This document shows, piece by piece, positions 36,181 through 45,346 of a stretch of 64,000 bases of DNA; positions within the stretch are counted from its first letter, which is position 1; each line of letters begins with the position of its first letter. Origin of the DNA: Alloactinosynnema sp. L-07 (GTDB lineage: Bacteria > Actinomycetota > Actinomycetes > Mycobacteriales > Pseudonocardiaceae); assembly GCF_900070365.1 (NCBI RefSeq), contig NZ_LN850107.1, positions 3,100,001 to 3,164,000 on the forward strand. The letters run 5' to 3'. The position numbers and the translations under genes are program-made. The notes under the pieces are model-generated. The model searched no databases and was not told the DNA's origin. It was given only the letters and a program-made list of their open reading frames with translations.

Positions 36181-37866
36181 ATGCCTGCGCTGTCGCGATT
36201 CGTCCCCGGGGCGGTCGCCCTCAGCCACTACGAGCGCGGTTGGCTGCGGTCCGATGTGGTCGCGGGTGTGACGGTGGCGGCCTACTTGATCCCGCAGGTC
36301 ATGGCCTATGCCGAGGTGGCGGGGCTGGAGCCGGTGGCGGGGCTGTGGGCGATCATGGGCTCCCTCCTGGTCTACGCGATTTTCGGCAGTTCCCGGCAGC
36401 TCTCCGTCGGTCCTGAGTCCTCCACCGCGCTGATGACCGCCGTCGCCATCGCTCCCCTGGCTGGTGGGGACCCGGTCCGCTATGCCGCCCTTGCCGCTGC
36501 CCTGGCGTTGGTCGTGGGGGTGCTCTGCGTGGTGGGATGGCTGGCCCGGCTGGGTTTCCTCGCCGATCTGCTGTCCCGGCCGGTGCTCGTCGGCTATATG
36601 GCGGGTATCGCGGTGATCATGATGGTGGGGCAGCTCGGCAAGGTCGCGAAGGTGAGCGTCGAGGGCGAGTCGATCGTGGGGGAAGTCCGGTCGTTCCTGC
36701 GTGAGGCGTCGAACGCGCACCTGCCGACCATTCTGCTCGCCGCCGGGGTTCTGGCTTTCCTGGTGACGGCGGGCAAACTGTGGCCGCGTATTCCGGTGCC
36801 GCTGATCGGGGTGCTGCTGGCGACGGCGGTGACGGCGATGTTCTCCCTGCGGGACTACGGCATTCTCGTTGTCGGCGAGATTCCGGCCGAGATTCGGGTG
36901 CCTGGTCTGCCCGCCGTGTCGGGCGCCGACCTGATCGCGCTTTTGTTGCCCGCCATCGGTGTCGCGGTGGTCGGGTACTCCGACAATGTTCTCACCGCGC
37001 GCTCGTTCGCCACCCGCAACGGCTATCGGATCGACGCCAATTCCGAGTTGCTTGCCCTTGGCGCGTCGAATCTGGCGGCTGGGTTGCTGCGTGGGTTCCC
37101 GGTGAGCAGCAGTGCCAGCCGCACTTCGATCGGTGACGCACTGCGCAGTCGCAGTCAGGCGCATTCGCTTGTCGCGCTGGGCGTGGTGGCGCTGGCGCTG
37201 CTGTTCGGACGATCGATTCTGGGCAACTTCCCCACGGCGGCGCTGGGTGCGCTGGTCATCTACGCGGCGTTTCGGTTGATCGAGGTGACTGAGTTCCGGC
37301 GGATCGCGCGGTTCCGGCACAGCGAGATCGTCATCGCGCTGGCCACCGTTCTGGCGGTCCTGCTGCTCGGCGTCCTCTACGGGGTGCTGGCCGCCATCGC
37401 ACTGTCCATCTTGGACCTGCTACGCCGGGTCGCCCGGCCGCACGACGGCATCCTCGGCTATGTGCCCGGGGTCGCCGGGATGCACGACATCGACGACTAC
37501 GACGACGCCCAGCAGGTCCCCGGCCTGGTCGTCTACCGCTACGACGCCCCGCTGTTCTTCGCCAACGCCGATGACTTCCGGCAGCGCGCGCTCGCCGCCG
37601 TCGAGGAGGCGCCAACCCCTGCTCGGTGGTTCCTGCTCAACGCCGAGGCCAACGTCGAGATCGACCTGACCGCCATCGACACCCTGGAGGAGCTGCGCGC
37701 CGACCTCGACCGGCGCGGCATCGTCTTCGCCATGGCGCGGGTCAAACAGGACCTCCGCGACGACCTGGACCGGGCGGCGTTCCTCGACAAGGTCGGCGAC
37801 GAGCGGGTCTTCGCCACCCTGCCGACCGCCGTGCAGGCCTACCGCGACGCGGAGCGCGAATTGTGA
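36181..37866 (+). CDS. SulP family anion transporter with STAS domain
   Basis: 561 residues. The SulP signature region is near the N-terminus (VTVAAYLIPQVMAYAEVAGL), and there are about 12-14 membrane segments to residue 410. The C-terminal STAS domain (about 430-555) contains APLFFANADDFRQRALAAV and FLLNAEANVEIDLTAIDTLEEL; the usual phosphorylatable position next to DLTA is Asp/Ile-rich rather than a clear Ser. It carries sulfate, bicarbonate or other anions; the substrate cannot be told from sequence. ATG 36181 has GGAGG six to ten bases upstream. Confidence 0.88.
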   Translation: MPALSRFVPGAVALSHYERGWLRSDVVAGVTVAAYLIPQVMAYAEVAGLEPVAGLWAIMGSLLVYAIFGSSRQLSVGPESSTALMTAVAIAPLAGGDPVRYAALAAALALVVGVLCVVGWLARLGFLADLLSRPVLVGYMAGIAVIMMVGQLGKVAKVSVEGESIVGEVRSFLREASNAHLPTILLAAGVLAFLVTAGKLWPRIPVPLIGVLLATAVTAMFSLRDYGILVVGEIPAEIRVPGLPAVSGADLIALLLPAIGVAVVGYSDNVLTARSFATRNGYRIDANSELLALGASNLAAGLLRGFPVSSSASRTSIGDALRSRSQAHSLVALGVVALALLFGRSILGNFPTAALGALVIYAAFRLIEVTEFRRIARFRHSEIVIALATVLAVLLLGVLYGVLAAIALSILDLLRRVARPHDGILGYVPGVAGMHDIDDYDDAQQVPGLVVYRYDAPLFFANADDFRQRALAAVEEAPTPARWFLLNAEANVEIDLTAIDTLEELRADLDRRGIVFAMARVKQDLRDDLDRAAFLDKVGDERVFATLPTAVQAYRDAEREL

Positions 37867-37957
37867 AGAACCTGTTCTGCTCGGGTCACCGACCTGTGCC
37901 GGGCTGGCTTCGACCTGCCGCGATGTCCATACTCGGCGGCAGGGAGGTGTCCACGGT

Positions 37958-38653
37958 TTGTGCGCGCACGTGTTGGTGGCCGACGACGACATCAAGCAGG
38001 CCGAGCTGATCCGCCGCTACCTCGAACGTGAGGGTCACCAGGTCGCGGTGGTGCACGACGGCCGGGCCGCGCTGGAGGACGCCCGCGGCCTGCGGCCCGA
38101 CCTGCTGCTGCTCGACGTGATGATGCCCAAGGTCGACGGGCTGGACGTGTGCCGGGTGCTGCGCGCCGAGGGCAACCAGGTGCCGGTGCTCATGCTGACC
38201 GCGCGGTCCACCGAGGACGACCTGCTCCTCGGCCTCGACCTCGGCGCCGACGACTACCTGACCAAGCCCTACAGCCCGCGTGAGCTGATGGCCAGGGTGC
38301 GCACCCTGCTGCGCCGGGTCAGCCGCACCGAGGCCGCCCAAGAGCGACCGCTGGTCGTGGGCGACCTGGTGGTCGACCCGATCCGGCACGAGCTGACCGT
38401 GGCCGGGCGCCGGGTCGAGTGCACGCCGTCGGAGTTCCAGATCATGCTGGTGCTGGCCGGGCAGCCCGACCGGGTGTTCACCCGCAGGCAGCTGCTGGAG
38501 CAGGCGCACGGGGTCGACGGCTTCATCACCGAGCGCACCATCGACGTGCGGGTGATGAACCTGCGCAAGAAACTGGAGCCCGATCCGCGCAAACCGGTCT
38601 ACCTGACGACCGTCTACGGGGTGGGGTATCGGCTCTGTGGCCGCGCGGGTTGA
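37958..38653 (+). CDS. OmpR/PhoB-type response regulator
   Basis: 231 residues. The receiver domain has acidic residues 9-11, the phosphorylation site Asp53 in LLLLDVMMPK, and LTKPYSP. The C-terminal winged helix has the usual RELMARVRTLLRR linker and ends TTVYGVGYRLCG. The start appears to be TTG at 37958, with GGGAGG about ten bases before; an internal GTG at 37970 is possible but lacks a site and would cut the first strand. It overlaps the kinase gene by 17 bases, so the pair is co-expressed. Confidence 0.88.
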   Translation: MCAHVLVADDDIKQAELIRRYLEREGHQVAVVHDGRAALEDARGLRPDLLLLDVMMPKVDGLDVCRVLRAEGNQVPVLMLTARSTEDDLLLGLDLGADDYLTKPYSPRELMARVRTLLRRVSRTEAAQERPLVVGDLVVDPIRHELTVAGRRVECTPSEFQIMLVLAGQPDRVFTRRQLLEQAHGVDGFITERTIDVRVMNLRKKLEPDPRKPVYLTTVYGVGYRLCGRAG

Positions 38654-40490
38654 GTTCCGCCGCCGCCTGCTGGTGCGGCTGCTGGCCGGGTCGGTCCTGA
38701 TCGCGGCGTGCGCCATCGCCGCGACGGCGTGGCTGGCGGTGCGGTCCACGTCGGGGGCGATCCGCGCCGAGCAGGGGTCGGCGCTGGCCACCGACGCGAA
38801 GATCTACGACACCTTGCTCGGCTACGCCGCCACGCACCCGAAGTGGGACGGCGTCGGCCAGGTGGTGGCCGACCTGGCCCGCGACACCGGCCGGGTGATC
38901 GTGCTGACCGACAACACGCGCGCGCCCATCGCTCAGTCCGCCAACGCCACGCTGCCCCAGACCGCCTCGGCGGTGGTCGACCCGCTCGCGGTCGACCCGG
39001 CGCTGGTGCCCAACGCTCCGTCGCACCGGATCGACCCGCGCGCGGTCGGACCCTTCGCGCTGACCCCCCAGGAGCGCGCGGACGTGCGGTCGCGAGCCGA
39101 GCGGGCGGCGTCCTGCCTGCGCGAACAGGGCTTCACCATCTCCCTCACCGAGCAGCCCACCGGGCGCACGATCCTGACGCCGATCGACGCGGTCGACGGC
39201 GTCCGGTCATGCGGAGTGCCGAGCCTGGCGAAGCTGACGGCCACCGAGCAGAACACCCTCAACGCGCTCTACGACGCGGTCAACGCGTGTCTCACCGCGG
39301 CGAACGCGGACCCGGTCATGTTCAAGCTCGACCTGTCCTGGCTGATCGAGGGCGCACTGCCGATGGTCCCGACCACCAGCCGCCCAGCCCAGCCGCCGTC
39401 AGCCGCGCCGCGGGCCCCCGAGGTCACGGTGACGGCCGCGCCGGCGCCCGCGTCAGCCAACGACGTCGTCTCGACCTGCGTGAACAACAGCCGCCGCGCC
39501 ATGGTCCTGCCCTACACCAGCCCGGCCGCGCTGCTGTTCATCACCGACCCCGCCGGGGACACCGCCGCGCCGACCGGGCTGTCCACCGCGAGCGCGCTGC
39601 GGATCGCCGCGACGGCGGCGGCCGTGCTGCTGCTGGCCGTGGGGGTCACCGTGCTGATGGCGACCCGGCTCACCCGGCCGATCCGCGCGCTCACCGAGGC
39701 CGCGCAGCGGATGCGCGACGGCGACAGCGCCACCCGCGTCACGGTCCGGTCCAAGGACGAGATCGGTCAGCTGGCGGCGGTCTTCAACGAGCTGTCCGCC
39801 CACCGCGAGGCGTTGGAGCGCCAGCGCAAGGACATGGTCAGCGACGTCTCGCACGAACTGCGGGCGCCGCTGGGCAACATCCGGGGCTGGCTGGAGGCCG
39901 CCCAGGACGGCGTCGCCGAGACCGATCCCACGTTCGTGGCGTCGCTGCTGGAGGAGAGCGTCGTCCTGCAGCGGCTCATCGACGACCTTCAGGACCTCGC
40001 CCTGGCCGACGCGGGCAAGCTGAGGCTGCACCCGCGGCCGGTCGACGTGGCCGACCTGATCGACCAAGTCGTCGCCACGCACCGCGCCCAGTCCGATGTG
40101 GACATCACCGCCGAGGTCCGCGCCGTGCCGGAGATCGTCGCCGATCCGGTGCGGCTGCGGCAGGTTCTCGGCAATCTGGTCGGAAACGCCGTGCGCTACG
40201 GCGGGCCCGACGGGCAGGTCACGATCCGCGCGGTCCAGCGCGGCGACCACGTCGTCATCGAGGTCGCCGACGCCGGACCGGGCATCGCGCCCGACGACCT
40301 GCCGCACGTGTTCAACCGGTTCTGGCGGGCGGAGAAGTCGCGCAGCAGGCAGACCGGCGGCAGCGGACTGGGCCTGGCGGTGGTGCGCGACCTGGTCGAA
40401 CTGCACGACGGGACCGTCACCGTGGCGAGCACCCTTGGCGAGGGCACCACGTTCACGGTCCGCCTTCGCCTTTCAGGGCCGCGTAGATGA
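38637..40490 (+). CDS. Membrane sensor histidine kinase
   Basis: 617 residues. Membrane segments at about 12-32 and 320-342 enclose a large extracellular sensor (about 285 residues) with at least four cysteines and a Pro/Thr-rich part near 245-275. Then follow HAMP, HisKA with His406 in VSHELRAPLGN, and HATPase with NLVGNAVRYGG, DAGPGIAPDD and GSGLGLAVV. It signals to the preceding regulator. GTG 38637 lies inside the regulator gene. Its 3' end overlaps the convergent sortase gene by 38 bases. The sortase and LCP genes nearby suggest an envelope-related stimulus. Confidence 0.88.
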   Translation: MAARVEFRRRLLVRLLAGSVLIAACAIAATAWLAVRSTSGAIRAEQGSALATDAKIYDTLLGYAATHPKWDGVGQVVADLARDTGRVIVLTDNTRAPIAQSANATLPQTASAVVDPLAVDPALVPNAPSHRIDPRAVGPFALTPQERADVRSRAERAASCLREQGFTISLTEQPTGRTILTPIDAVDGVRSCGVPSLAKLTATEQNTLNALYDAVNACLTAANADPVMFKLDLSWLIEGALPMVPTTSRPAQPPSAAPRAPEVTVTAAPAPASANDVVSTCVNNSRRAMVLPYTSPAALLFITDPAGDTAAPTGLSTASALRIAATAAAVLLLAVGVTVLMATRLTRPIRALTEAAQRMRDGDSATRVTVRSKDEIGQLAAVFNELSAHREALERQRKDMVSDVSHELRAPLGNIRGWLEAAQDGVAETDPTFVASLLEESVVLQRLIDDLQDLALADAGKLRLHPRPVDVADLIDQVVATHRAQSDVDITAEVRAVPEIVADPVRLRQVLGNLVGNAVRYGGPDGQVTIRAVQRGDHVVIEVADAGPGIAPDDLPHVFNRFWRAEKSRSRQTGGSGLGLAVVRDLVELHDGTVTVASTLGEGTTFTVRLRLSGPRR

Positions 40491-41085
40491 TCGTGTTGTC
40501 GCGGTAGCTCTTCGCGGCGCGGTCGAAGGTCCCGCCGCAGGTGATCAGCCGCAACTCGGGCCGGGCCGTGTCCCCGTAGACCTCGTCCGACGGGAACTCC
40601 GCCTTGGCGACCTGCTGCACGCGTTCGACCACGAAGGTCAGCTTTCCGCCGTCCTCCCGGCTGATCAGGATCTCGTCGCCGGGGCGCAGTTCGCGCAGGC
40701 GGAAGAAGATCCCCGGTTTGCCTTGGCCGTCGACATGCCCGAGCACCACCGCGGGCCCGACCTCCCCCGGCGTCGGGCCTTTGCTGTACCAGCCTGCTTG
40801 CATGCGCTGCTCCAGCGGCGGCACCTCCACGGTCTGGTCCGGGTTGAGGCCAAGCGACGTGAGCGTGGACGTCGCGCCGATGCGGGGGATCTCGACGCGG
40901 TTGGGCGTCGATCGGCCCAGGCCGGTCGTCGTCGTGGTCGTGGTCGGTCCCGCGGGCGCCGAGGTGGACGTGGTGGTCGGCGGAGCCGGATCCACGCTCG
41001 CCGTGGCCTCGCATCCCGCCACCAACGCGAACAGCAGGGCGGCCGCCACGACGCGGCGACCGCCCTGCCTGCCGAATTTCGGCAC
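40453..41085 (-). CDS. srtF: Class F sortase
   Basis: 210 residues. The N-terminus VVAAALLFALVAGC looks like a lipoprotein or uncleaved signal. A Thr/Pro-rich spacer leads to the sortase barrel, with catalytic His117 in VVLGHVDG and Cys183 in LITCGG, plus a downstream Arg in KSYRDNTIIY. Class F sortases are the typical actinobacterial type. GTG 41085 is chosen because it starts the hydrophobic segment and lies three bases after the stop of the putative substrate gene. The gene overlaps the end of the kinase gene on the other strand. Confidence 0.87.
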   Translation of the reverse strand: MPKFGRQGGRRVVAAALLFALVAGCEATASVDPAPPTTTSTSAPAGPTTTTTTTGLGRSTPNRVEIPRIGATSTLTSLGLNPDQTVEVPPLEQRMQAGWYSKGPTPGEVGPAVVLGHVDGQGKPGIFFRLRELRPGDEILISREDGGKLTFVVERVQQVAKAEFPSDEVYGDTARPELRLITCGGTFDRAAKSYRDNTIIYAALKGEGGP

Positions 41086-41087
41086 GC

Positions 41088-41405
41088 TCAGCTCGTCACC
41101 CGACGACGCCGCAGCGCCAGCGCGCCACCCGCGCCGACCGTCGCCAGCCCGGCCGCGCCGACGATCCAAACCGCCAGGTCAGAGCCTTCCGCCGGGCCGC
41201 CACCGGTCTCCGGCGCGCCCTTCGGTTGCACCTTGATCTGCCCCTCGGGCGCCTTGGGGGCGGGCGTGACCGCAGGCGCGGCGGACGGGGCGGGCGCTTT
41301 CACAGTGGTGCTCGGCTGCTGGTCGGCCGACGCCAAGGGCGTCGCGATGACGAGCGCGGCCGCCGCCAGCGCCACGCCGGTGCCGAGTGTGCGGGCGAGG
41401 TTCAT
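41088..41405 (-). CDS. Cell-wall protein and likely sortase substrate
   Basis: 105 residues. A signal peptide ends at about LASADQ, and an Ala/Pro-rich mature region follows. The C-terminus has APETGGG, then a membrane segment (LAVWIVGAAGLATVGAGGALAL) and RRRR. That order (xPxTG-like motif, hydrophobic span, basic tail) is a cell-wall sorting signal, with Ala in place of the usual Leu. It lies directly upstream of the class F sortase in a two-gene operon, so it is the natural substrate. The very short mature part (about 45 residues) suggests a surface-coating or adaptor role. Confidence 0.7.
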   Translation of the reverse strand: MNLARTLGTGVALAAAALVIATPLASADQQPSTTVKAPAPSAAPAVTPAPKAPEGQIKVQPKGAPETGGGPAEGSDLAVWIVGAAGLATVGAGGALALRRRRVTS

Positions 41406-41599
41406 GGTTGCTCACATTCCCTGAGTGCCGGCAAGTCCCGGCCTTGATCGCTTACGAGACTCACTGTGTCGAGCGGTTGTGATGATCCTGTTCGTCGGCT
41501 GTGAGCAACCTGTACGCTCGTTGAGTCCGATATGGACACTCATAGGTCTGTCACATTCGACTGACAGCTTCACAACACCGCGCGGGCACCCTCAGCGGT

Positions 41600-42556
41600 A
41601 TGAAGCGCTCCCGCCTGGTTCTGCTGCTGGCCATCGCCGTGGTCTGCGCGGTCGGCGGCGTCGCGGCCGCCGCGTACGTCCGGCTCCAGGGCAACCTCAC
41701 CACCATCGACCTGGACGCCACGCTCGGCGCCGACCGGCCGCCGCCGCTGCCACCGCTGGCCGCGGGCAAGCCGCTGACCGTGCTGCTGATCGGCTCGGAC
41801 ACCAGGCAGGGCGAGAACGGCCGCTACGGCCCCGCCGACAGCGGCGCCCGCTCCGACACCACGATGCTGGTTCGGCTGTCGGCGGACCGCAAGCAGGCCA
41901 CCGTCGTCAGCATCCCCCGCGACCTGATGGTGCCCCGGCCCGACTGCGGCCGGGGGAACGCCGTCGGCGAGGCCATGTTCAACAGCGCCTTCGCCACCGG
42001 CGGCGCGGCCTGCACGGTGCGCACGGTCGAGGCGCTCACCGGGATCCGCGTCGACCACTTCATCCAACTGGACTTCACCGGCTTCGCCACCCTGGTCGAC
42101 GCCGTCGGCGGCATCGACGTCACCGTCACCACCGCCATCGACGACGACCACAGCGGCCTGCACCTGGCACCGGGCACCCACCACCTCGACGGCGCCACCG
42201 CCCTCGCCTTCGTCCGCACCAGACACGGCGTTGGCGACGGCGGCGACCTCGGCCGAATCCAGCTGCAACACCAGTTCCTGCGCGCCATGGCCACCGCGCT
42301 CGCGCCCAAGGACGTGCTCTCCGACCCGGCGCAGGCCTACCGGCTCGCCGACATCGCCACGAGATCCATGATCACCGACACCGGGCTCGGCTCCCTGCCC
42401 GCCCTGGCGGCGCTGGCCCACGACCTGCGCGGACTCACCGCCGACGCGATCGAGTTCGCCACCGTGCCGACCACACCCCACCCCGCCAACGCCAACCGCC
42501 TCGCCCTGCGGCCTGACGCGCCCGAACTCTGGCAGCGGCTGCGCACCGCGCCATAA
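41600..42556 (+). CDS. LytR-CpsA-Psr (LCP) family glycopolymer ligase
   Basis: 318 residues. An N-terminal membrane segment (about 5-27) is followed by the LCP domain with LLIGSDTRQGENGRYG, ARSDTTMLVRLSAD, VVSIPRDLMVP and FVRTRHGVGDGGDLGRI, which include the conserved Arg and Asp residues that bind the polyprenyl-phosphate group. These enzymes join glycopolymers such as arabinogalactan or teichoic-acid-like polymers to peptidoglycan. It is divergent from the sortase operon, with 194 bp between, so both may answer to the nearby two-component system. Confidence 0.88.
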   Translation: MKRSRLVLLLAIAVVCAVGGVAAAAYVRLQGNLTTIDLDATLGADRPPPLPPLAAGKPLTVLLIGSDTRQGENGRYGPADSGARSDTTMLVRLSADRKQATVVSIPRDLMVPRPDCGRGNAVGEAMFNSAFATGGAACTVRTVEALTGIRVDHFIQLDFTGFATLVDAVGGIDVTVTTAIDDDHSGLHLAPGTHHLDGATALAFVRTRHGVGDGGDLGRIQLQHQFLRAMATALAPKDVLSDPAQAYRLADIATRSMITDTGLGSLPALAALAHDLRGLTADAIEFATVPTTPHPANANRLALRPDAPELWQRLRTAP

Positions 42557-42591
42557 CCGCTGCTCAGCCGGTGCCAAGGCCATGTCCCGGC

Positions 42592-42642
42592 TCGTCTTCG
42601 ACATCGCGGCGTCGGGGTGACGGTTCGTCTTCGACATCGCGG
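42592..42642. repeat. Two 18-bp direct repeats after the LCP gene
   Basis: TCGTCTTCGACATCGCGG occurs at 42592-42609 and again at 42625-42642, 33 bp apart. Both lie in the 259-bp gap between the LCP and SGNH genes. They could be sites for a regulator or what is left of a dispersed repeat. Nothing else was found in the gap. Confidence 0.6.
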
Positions 42643-42815
42643 GGGTCTTGTGGGCGCCTGTGCGGGTGGTGTCGCGTTGGCTAGGAGTGCGATGACCGCC
42701 GGGTCCACCACCGGATTTCCGAAGCCAGGGCTTGACACAGCGGTGTGACTGGCACCACTCTCCGGGTTAAGCGAAAGTTACTCGGAAGTAGCCCCCTGCG
42801 ATCTCGGAGAGCTCT

Positions 42816-43667
42816 ATGAAGCGTCGCATCGCGCTGGCCGTCGTCCTGGCCGCGACATCCCTGCTGGTCACGGTGGCTCCGTCACAGGCGGCGGAACCGT
42901 TGAACTATGTCGCCCTCGGCGATTCCTACAGCGCGGGGTCGGGCGTGTTGCCACTCGATCCCGCCATCACCCCGCTGTGCGCGCGAACGACCCGTAACTA
43001 CCCGAACCTGATCGCCAAGGCCACCGGCGCCCAGTTCACCGACATGACCTGCGGCGGCGCCCAGACCAAGGACTTCGCCGCCGCGCAGTACCCGCTGGTC
43101 ACCCAGCCGCAGTTCACCGCGCTGAGCGCCGAGACAGACCTGGTCACCCTGACCATCGGCGGCAACGACGCGAACATCTTCATCAGCGCGATCGCCGCGT
43201 GCGGGTCGGCCGGAGTGGTGACGCTGGGGTTCGGCAGCCCGTGCAAGACGATCTACGGCAACCACTTCGACAACCAGATCGACTCGACGGTGTACCCGGC
43301 GGTTCTGCAGGCTCTGCGTGACCTTCGAGCCAAGGCGCCCAACGCCAGGGTGGCGATCCTGGGCTACCCGTGGATCATGCCCGCCAGCGACGGCTGCTTC
43401 TTGACCATGCCCATCGCCAAGGGCGACGTGCCTTACCTGCGCAACCTGCAGGCGCACCTCAACCAGGTGATCGCCACGGCCGCGAGCCAGACCGGGGTGA
43501 CCTTCGTCGACCTGGCGGCGGCCTCGGAGGGACACGACGCGTGCAAGCCGATCGGCACCCGCTGGGTCGAGCCCGCGCTGTGGGGCACCAACTTTGTCCC
43601 GGTGCACCCGAACGCGCTCGGCGAGGCCAAGATGGCCGAGCGGGCGATGGCGGTGCTCGGGCTCTGA
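42816..43667 (+). CDS. Secreted SGNH/GDSL-type lipase or esterase
   Basis: 283 residues. The signal peptide ends at about SQAAEP. Block I is VALGDSYSAGSG with the nucleophile Ser, block III is TIGGNDANIF with the oxyanion Asn, and block V ends FVPVHPNALG with the catalytic His. Six cysteines fit the three disulfides of the Streptomyces secreted lipase group (SCO1725-like). It probably cleaves fatty acyl esters outside the cell. It ends at a hairpin shared with the convergent CBS gene. Confidence 0.9.
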   Translation: MKRRIALAVVLAATSLLVTVAPSQAAEPLNYVALGDSYSAGSGVLPLDPAITPLCARTTRNYPNLIAKATGAQFTDMTCGGAQTKDFAAAQYPLVTQPQFTALSAETDLVTLTIGGNDANIFISAIAACGSAGVVTLGFGSPCKTIYGNHFDNQIDSTVYPAVLQALRDLRAKAPNARVAILGYPWIMPASDGCFLTMPIAKGDVPYLRNLQAHLNQVIATAASQTGVTFVDLAAASEGHDACKPIGTRWVEPALWGTNFVPVHPNALGEAKMAERAMAVLGL

Positions 43668-43676
43668 CCCGTCCGG

Positions 43677-43703
43677 CTGGGCCGCCCACCGCGGGCGGCC
43701 CAG
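43677..43703. terminator. Bidirectional hairpin terminator
   Basis: Perfect 11-bp stem, arms 43677-43687 and 43693-43703, with a 5-base loop. It lies between the convergent SGNH and CBS genes (stops at 43667 and 43715). Confidence 0.75.
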
Positions 43704-43714
43704 TCGCGGTGCGG

Positions 43715-44128
43715 TCAGGCGTAGACGCTCTCCACGAAGCCCGCGATCTGCTCCTCGTTGAGGTGGCGGGCCAGGTCGGCCTCACTGATCATGCCGACGA
43801 GCTGCTTGTCGTCAAGGACGGGCACCCGGCGGATGCGGTGGGACTGCATGGTGCGCAGGACCTGGCTGACGTCGGCGTCGGCCCTCACACAGTGCGGTGC
43901 ACCGTTGGCAAGGTCGGACGCCTTCATGTCGGCCGGGTTGCGGCCCTCGGCGCAGCACTTCAGGACGATGTCGCGGTCGGTGATGATGCCGTGGAGGCGG
44001 TCGTCGTTGCCACAGATCGGCAGCGAGCCCACATCGAGGTCACGCATCATCCTGGCGGCCACGAGCAGGCTCTCGTCCTCGTTGATGCATTCGGCACCGG
44101 CATGCATGATGTCGCGCGCGGTGGTCAT
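43715..44128 (-). CDS. hrp1: Tandem CBS-domain protein, Hrp1-like
   Basis: 137 residues with two CBS domains (about 1-65 and 70-130). MTTARDIMHAG, GSLPICGNDDRLHGIITDRDIV and RIRRVPVLDDKQLVGMISEADLARHL closely follow the M. tuberculosis hypoxic response protein Hrp1 (Rv2626c), including the paired cysteine position. Hrp1 is induced by the DosR system in low oxygen. CBS pairs usually bind adenosine nucleotides. No DosR box is apparent by eye upstream. It is a monocistronic gene upstream of which lies the end of the kynureninase operon. Confidence 0.85.
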   Translation of the reverse strand: MTTARDIMHAGAECINEDESLLVAARMMRDLDVGSLPICGNDDRLHGIITDRDIVLKCCAEGRNPADMKASDLANGAPHCVRADADVSQVLRTMQSHRIRRVPVLDDKQLVGMISEADLARHLNEEQIAGFVESVYA

Positions 44129-44200
44129 TCGCGGTCTCCTTCGGCTGGCACGGTCACGGCCGTTCCAGCGTCCACCCGCGACCCTCTCACGGCGACTCGA

Positions 44201-45346
44201 TCACCGGCTGACCTCGCCCAACGCCGCCATCGCCGCGGTCAGCTGGTCGTCCCGCAAGTAGGGCGCGGGGCCGAAGCGGAGGTGGTGTCCGCGACTGTCC
44301 GTGAGCACCCCGCGCGCGGCGAGCGCCTTCTGCCATTGCGCGGCGTGCGGGGTCTCGACGGCGAGGAATCCCCCGAACGAGCTACGCGGGGTCGACCGGT
44401 CGCGGGTCGCGTCGACCAGGTCCAGTTCGTCGAAGGCCGCCGCGAGCAGGCTGGTCTGGCGCAGCGAGATCTCCCGCAGGACCTCCGGGGTCAGGCCTTG
44501 CGCGCGGAAGAAGTCGATCACCCGCACGGCCCGGTAGTGGCTGGTCGGGTCGTAGGTCGACCCGGCGAACCGGGTGCCGCCCGGTCCGTAGGTCACCCGG
44601 GTGGGGTCCTTCTCGTCGGCGAGCGCGTCGAACTCGGCGTACCAGCCGGTGATGACCGGGCGGAGTTCCTGCGCGTGCGGGGGCAGCCGCAGGAAGCAGT
44701 TGCCCTCCCCCAGTTGCAGATACTTGTAGCCGCCGCCGACGACCCACGCGTCCGCCAGCCCGTCCAGCGTCGTCGGCACGACGCCCAGCGCGTGGTAGGC
44801 GTCCACCAGCAGTTCCACGCCGCGCGCCGCGCAGACCTCGGCGAGCCCATCCAGGCCGGGCACGATCCGCGACGTCTCGAACAGCACCGACGACACGAGC
44901 ACCGCGGCGGTCCGGTCGTCCACCTCGGAGGCCAGCCGCTCGGCCAGGGTCTCGGCTGGCAGCGCGGGCACCAAGACCACGTCGACGCGTTCCTCGGCGA
45001 GCCGGGCGAGTTGCCTGCGCAGCGTGTGGAACTCGCCGTCGGTGGTCACCAGCTTCGGCCGCCGGTCCATGTCGAGCGCGGAGAGGAACCGCACGACCAG
45101 TTCGTGGGTGTTGGCACCCAGCGCGATGTCACCGGACGGGTCGTGCAGCAGCGTGCGGAACCAGTTGCGGACTCGGTCGGCCTTGGCGAATGCCCGCTCC
45201 CACTTGTCGTCCACAGTGGACGCGGCGTCGACGAACGCCTCGATCTGTCCCTCCAGCGCGACATCCGGCCACGCCTGGTGCGAGTGGCCGGTGAGCAGCA
45301 GCCGGTTCGCGACGTCGAAGCGGGTGTAGTGCTCGGCGAGACTCAC
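44201..45346 (-). CDS. kynU: Kynureninase
   Basis: 381 residues, a PLP aminotransferase-class-V fold. The PLP lysine is in GGGYKYLQLGEG, preceded by LVDAYHALGVVP where the Asp holds the pyridine ring. The end FGPAPYLRDDQLTAAMAALGEV is typical. It cleaves kynurenine to anthranilate and alanine. The start is GTG 45346, which overlaps the KynA stop (GTGA); the longer frame to 46003 lies over kynA. The anthranilate it makes is the substrate of the plus-strand operon that begins at 47153. Confidence 0.88.
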   Translation of the reverse strand: MSLAEHYTRFDVANRLLLTGHSHQAWPDVALEGQIEAFVDAASTVDDKWERAFAKADRVRNWFRTLLHDPSGDIALGANTHELVVRFLSALDMDRRPKLVTTDGEFHTLRRQLARLAEERVDVVLVPALPAETLAERLASEVDDRTAAVLVSSVLFETSRIVPGLDGLAEVCAARGVELLVDAYHALGVVPTTLDGLADAWVVGGGYKYLQLGEGNCFLRLPPHAQELRPVITGWYAEFDALADEKDPTRVTYGPGGTRFAGSTYDPTSHYRAVRVIDFFRAQGLTPEVLREISLRQTSLLAAAFDELDLVDATRDRSTPRSSFGGFLAVETPHAAQWQKALAARGVLTDSRGHHLRFGPAPYLRDDQLTAAMAALGEVSR

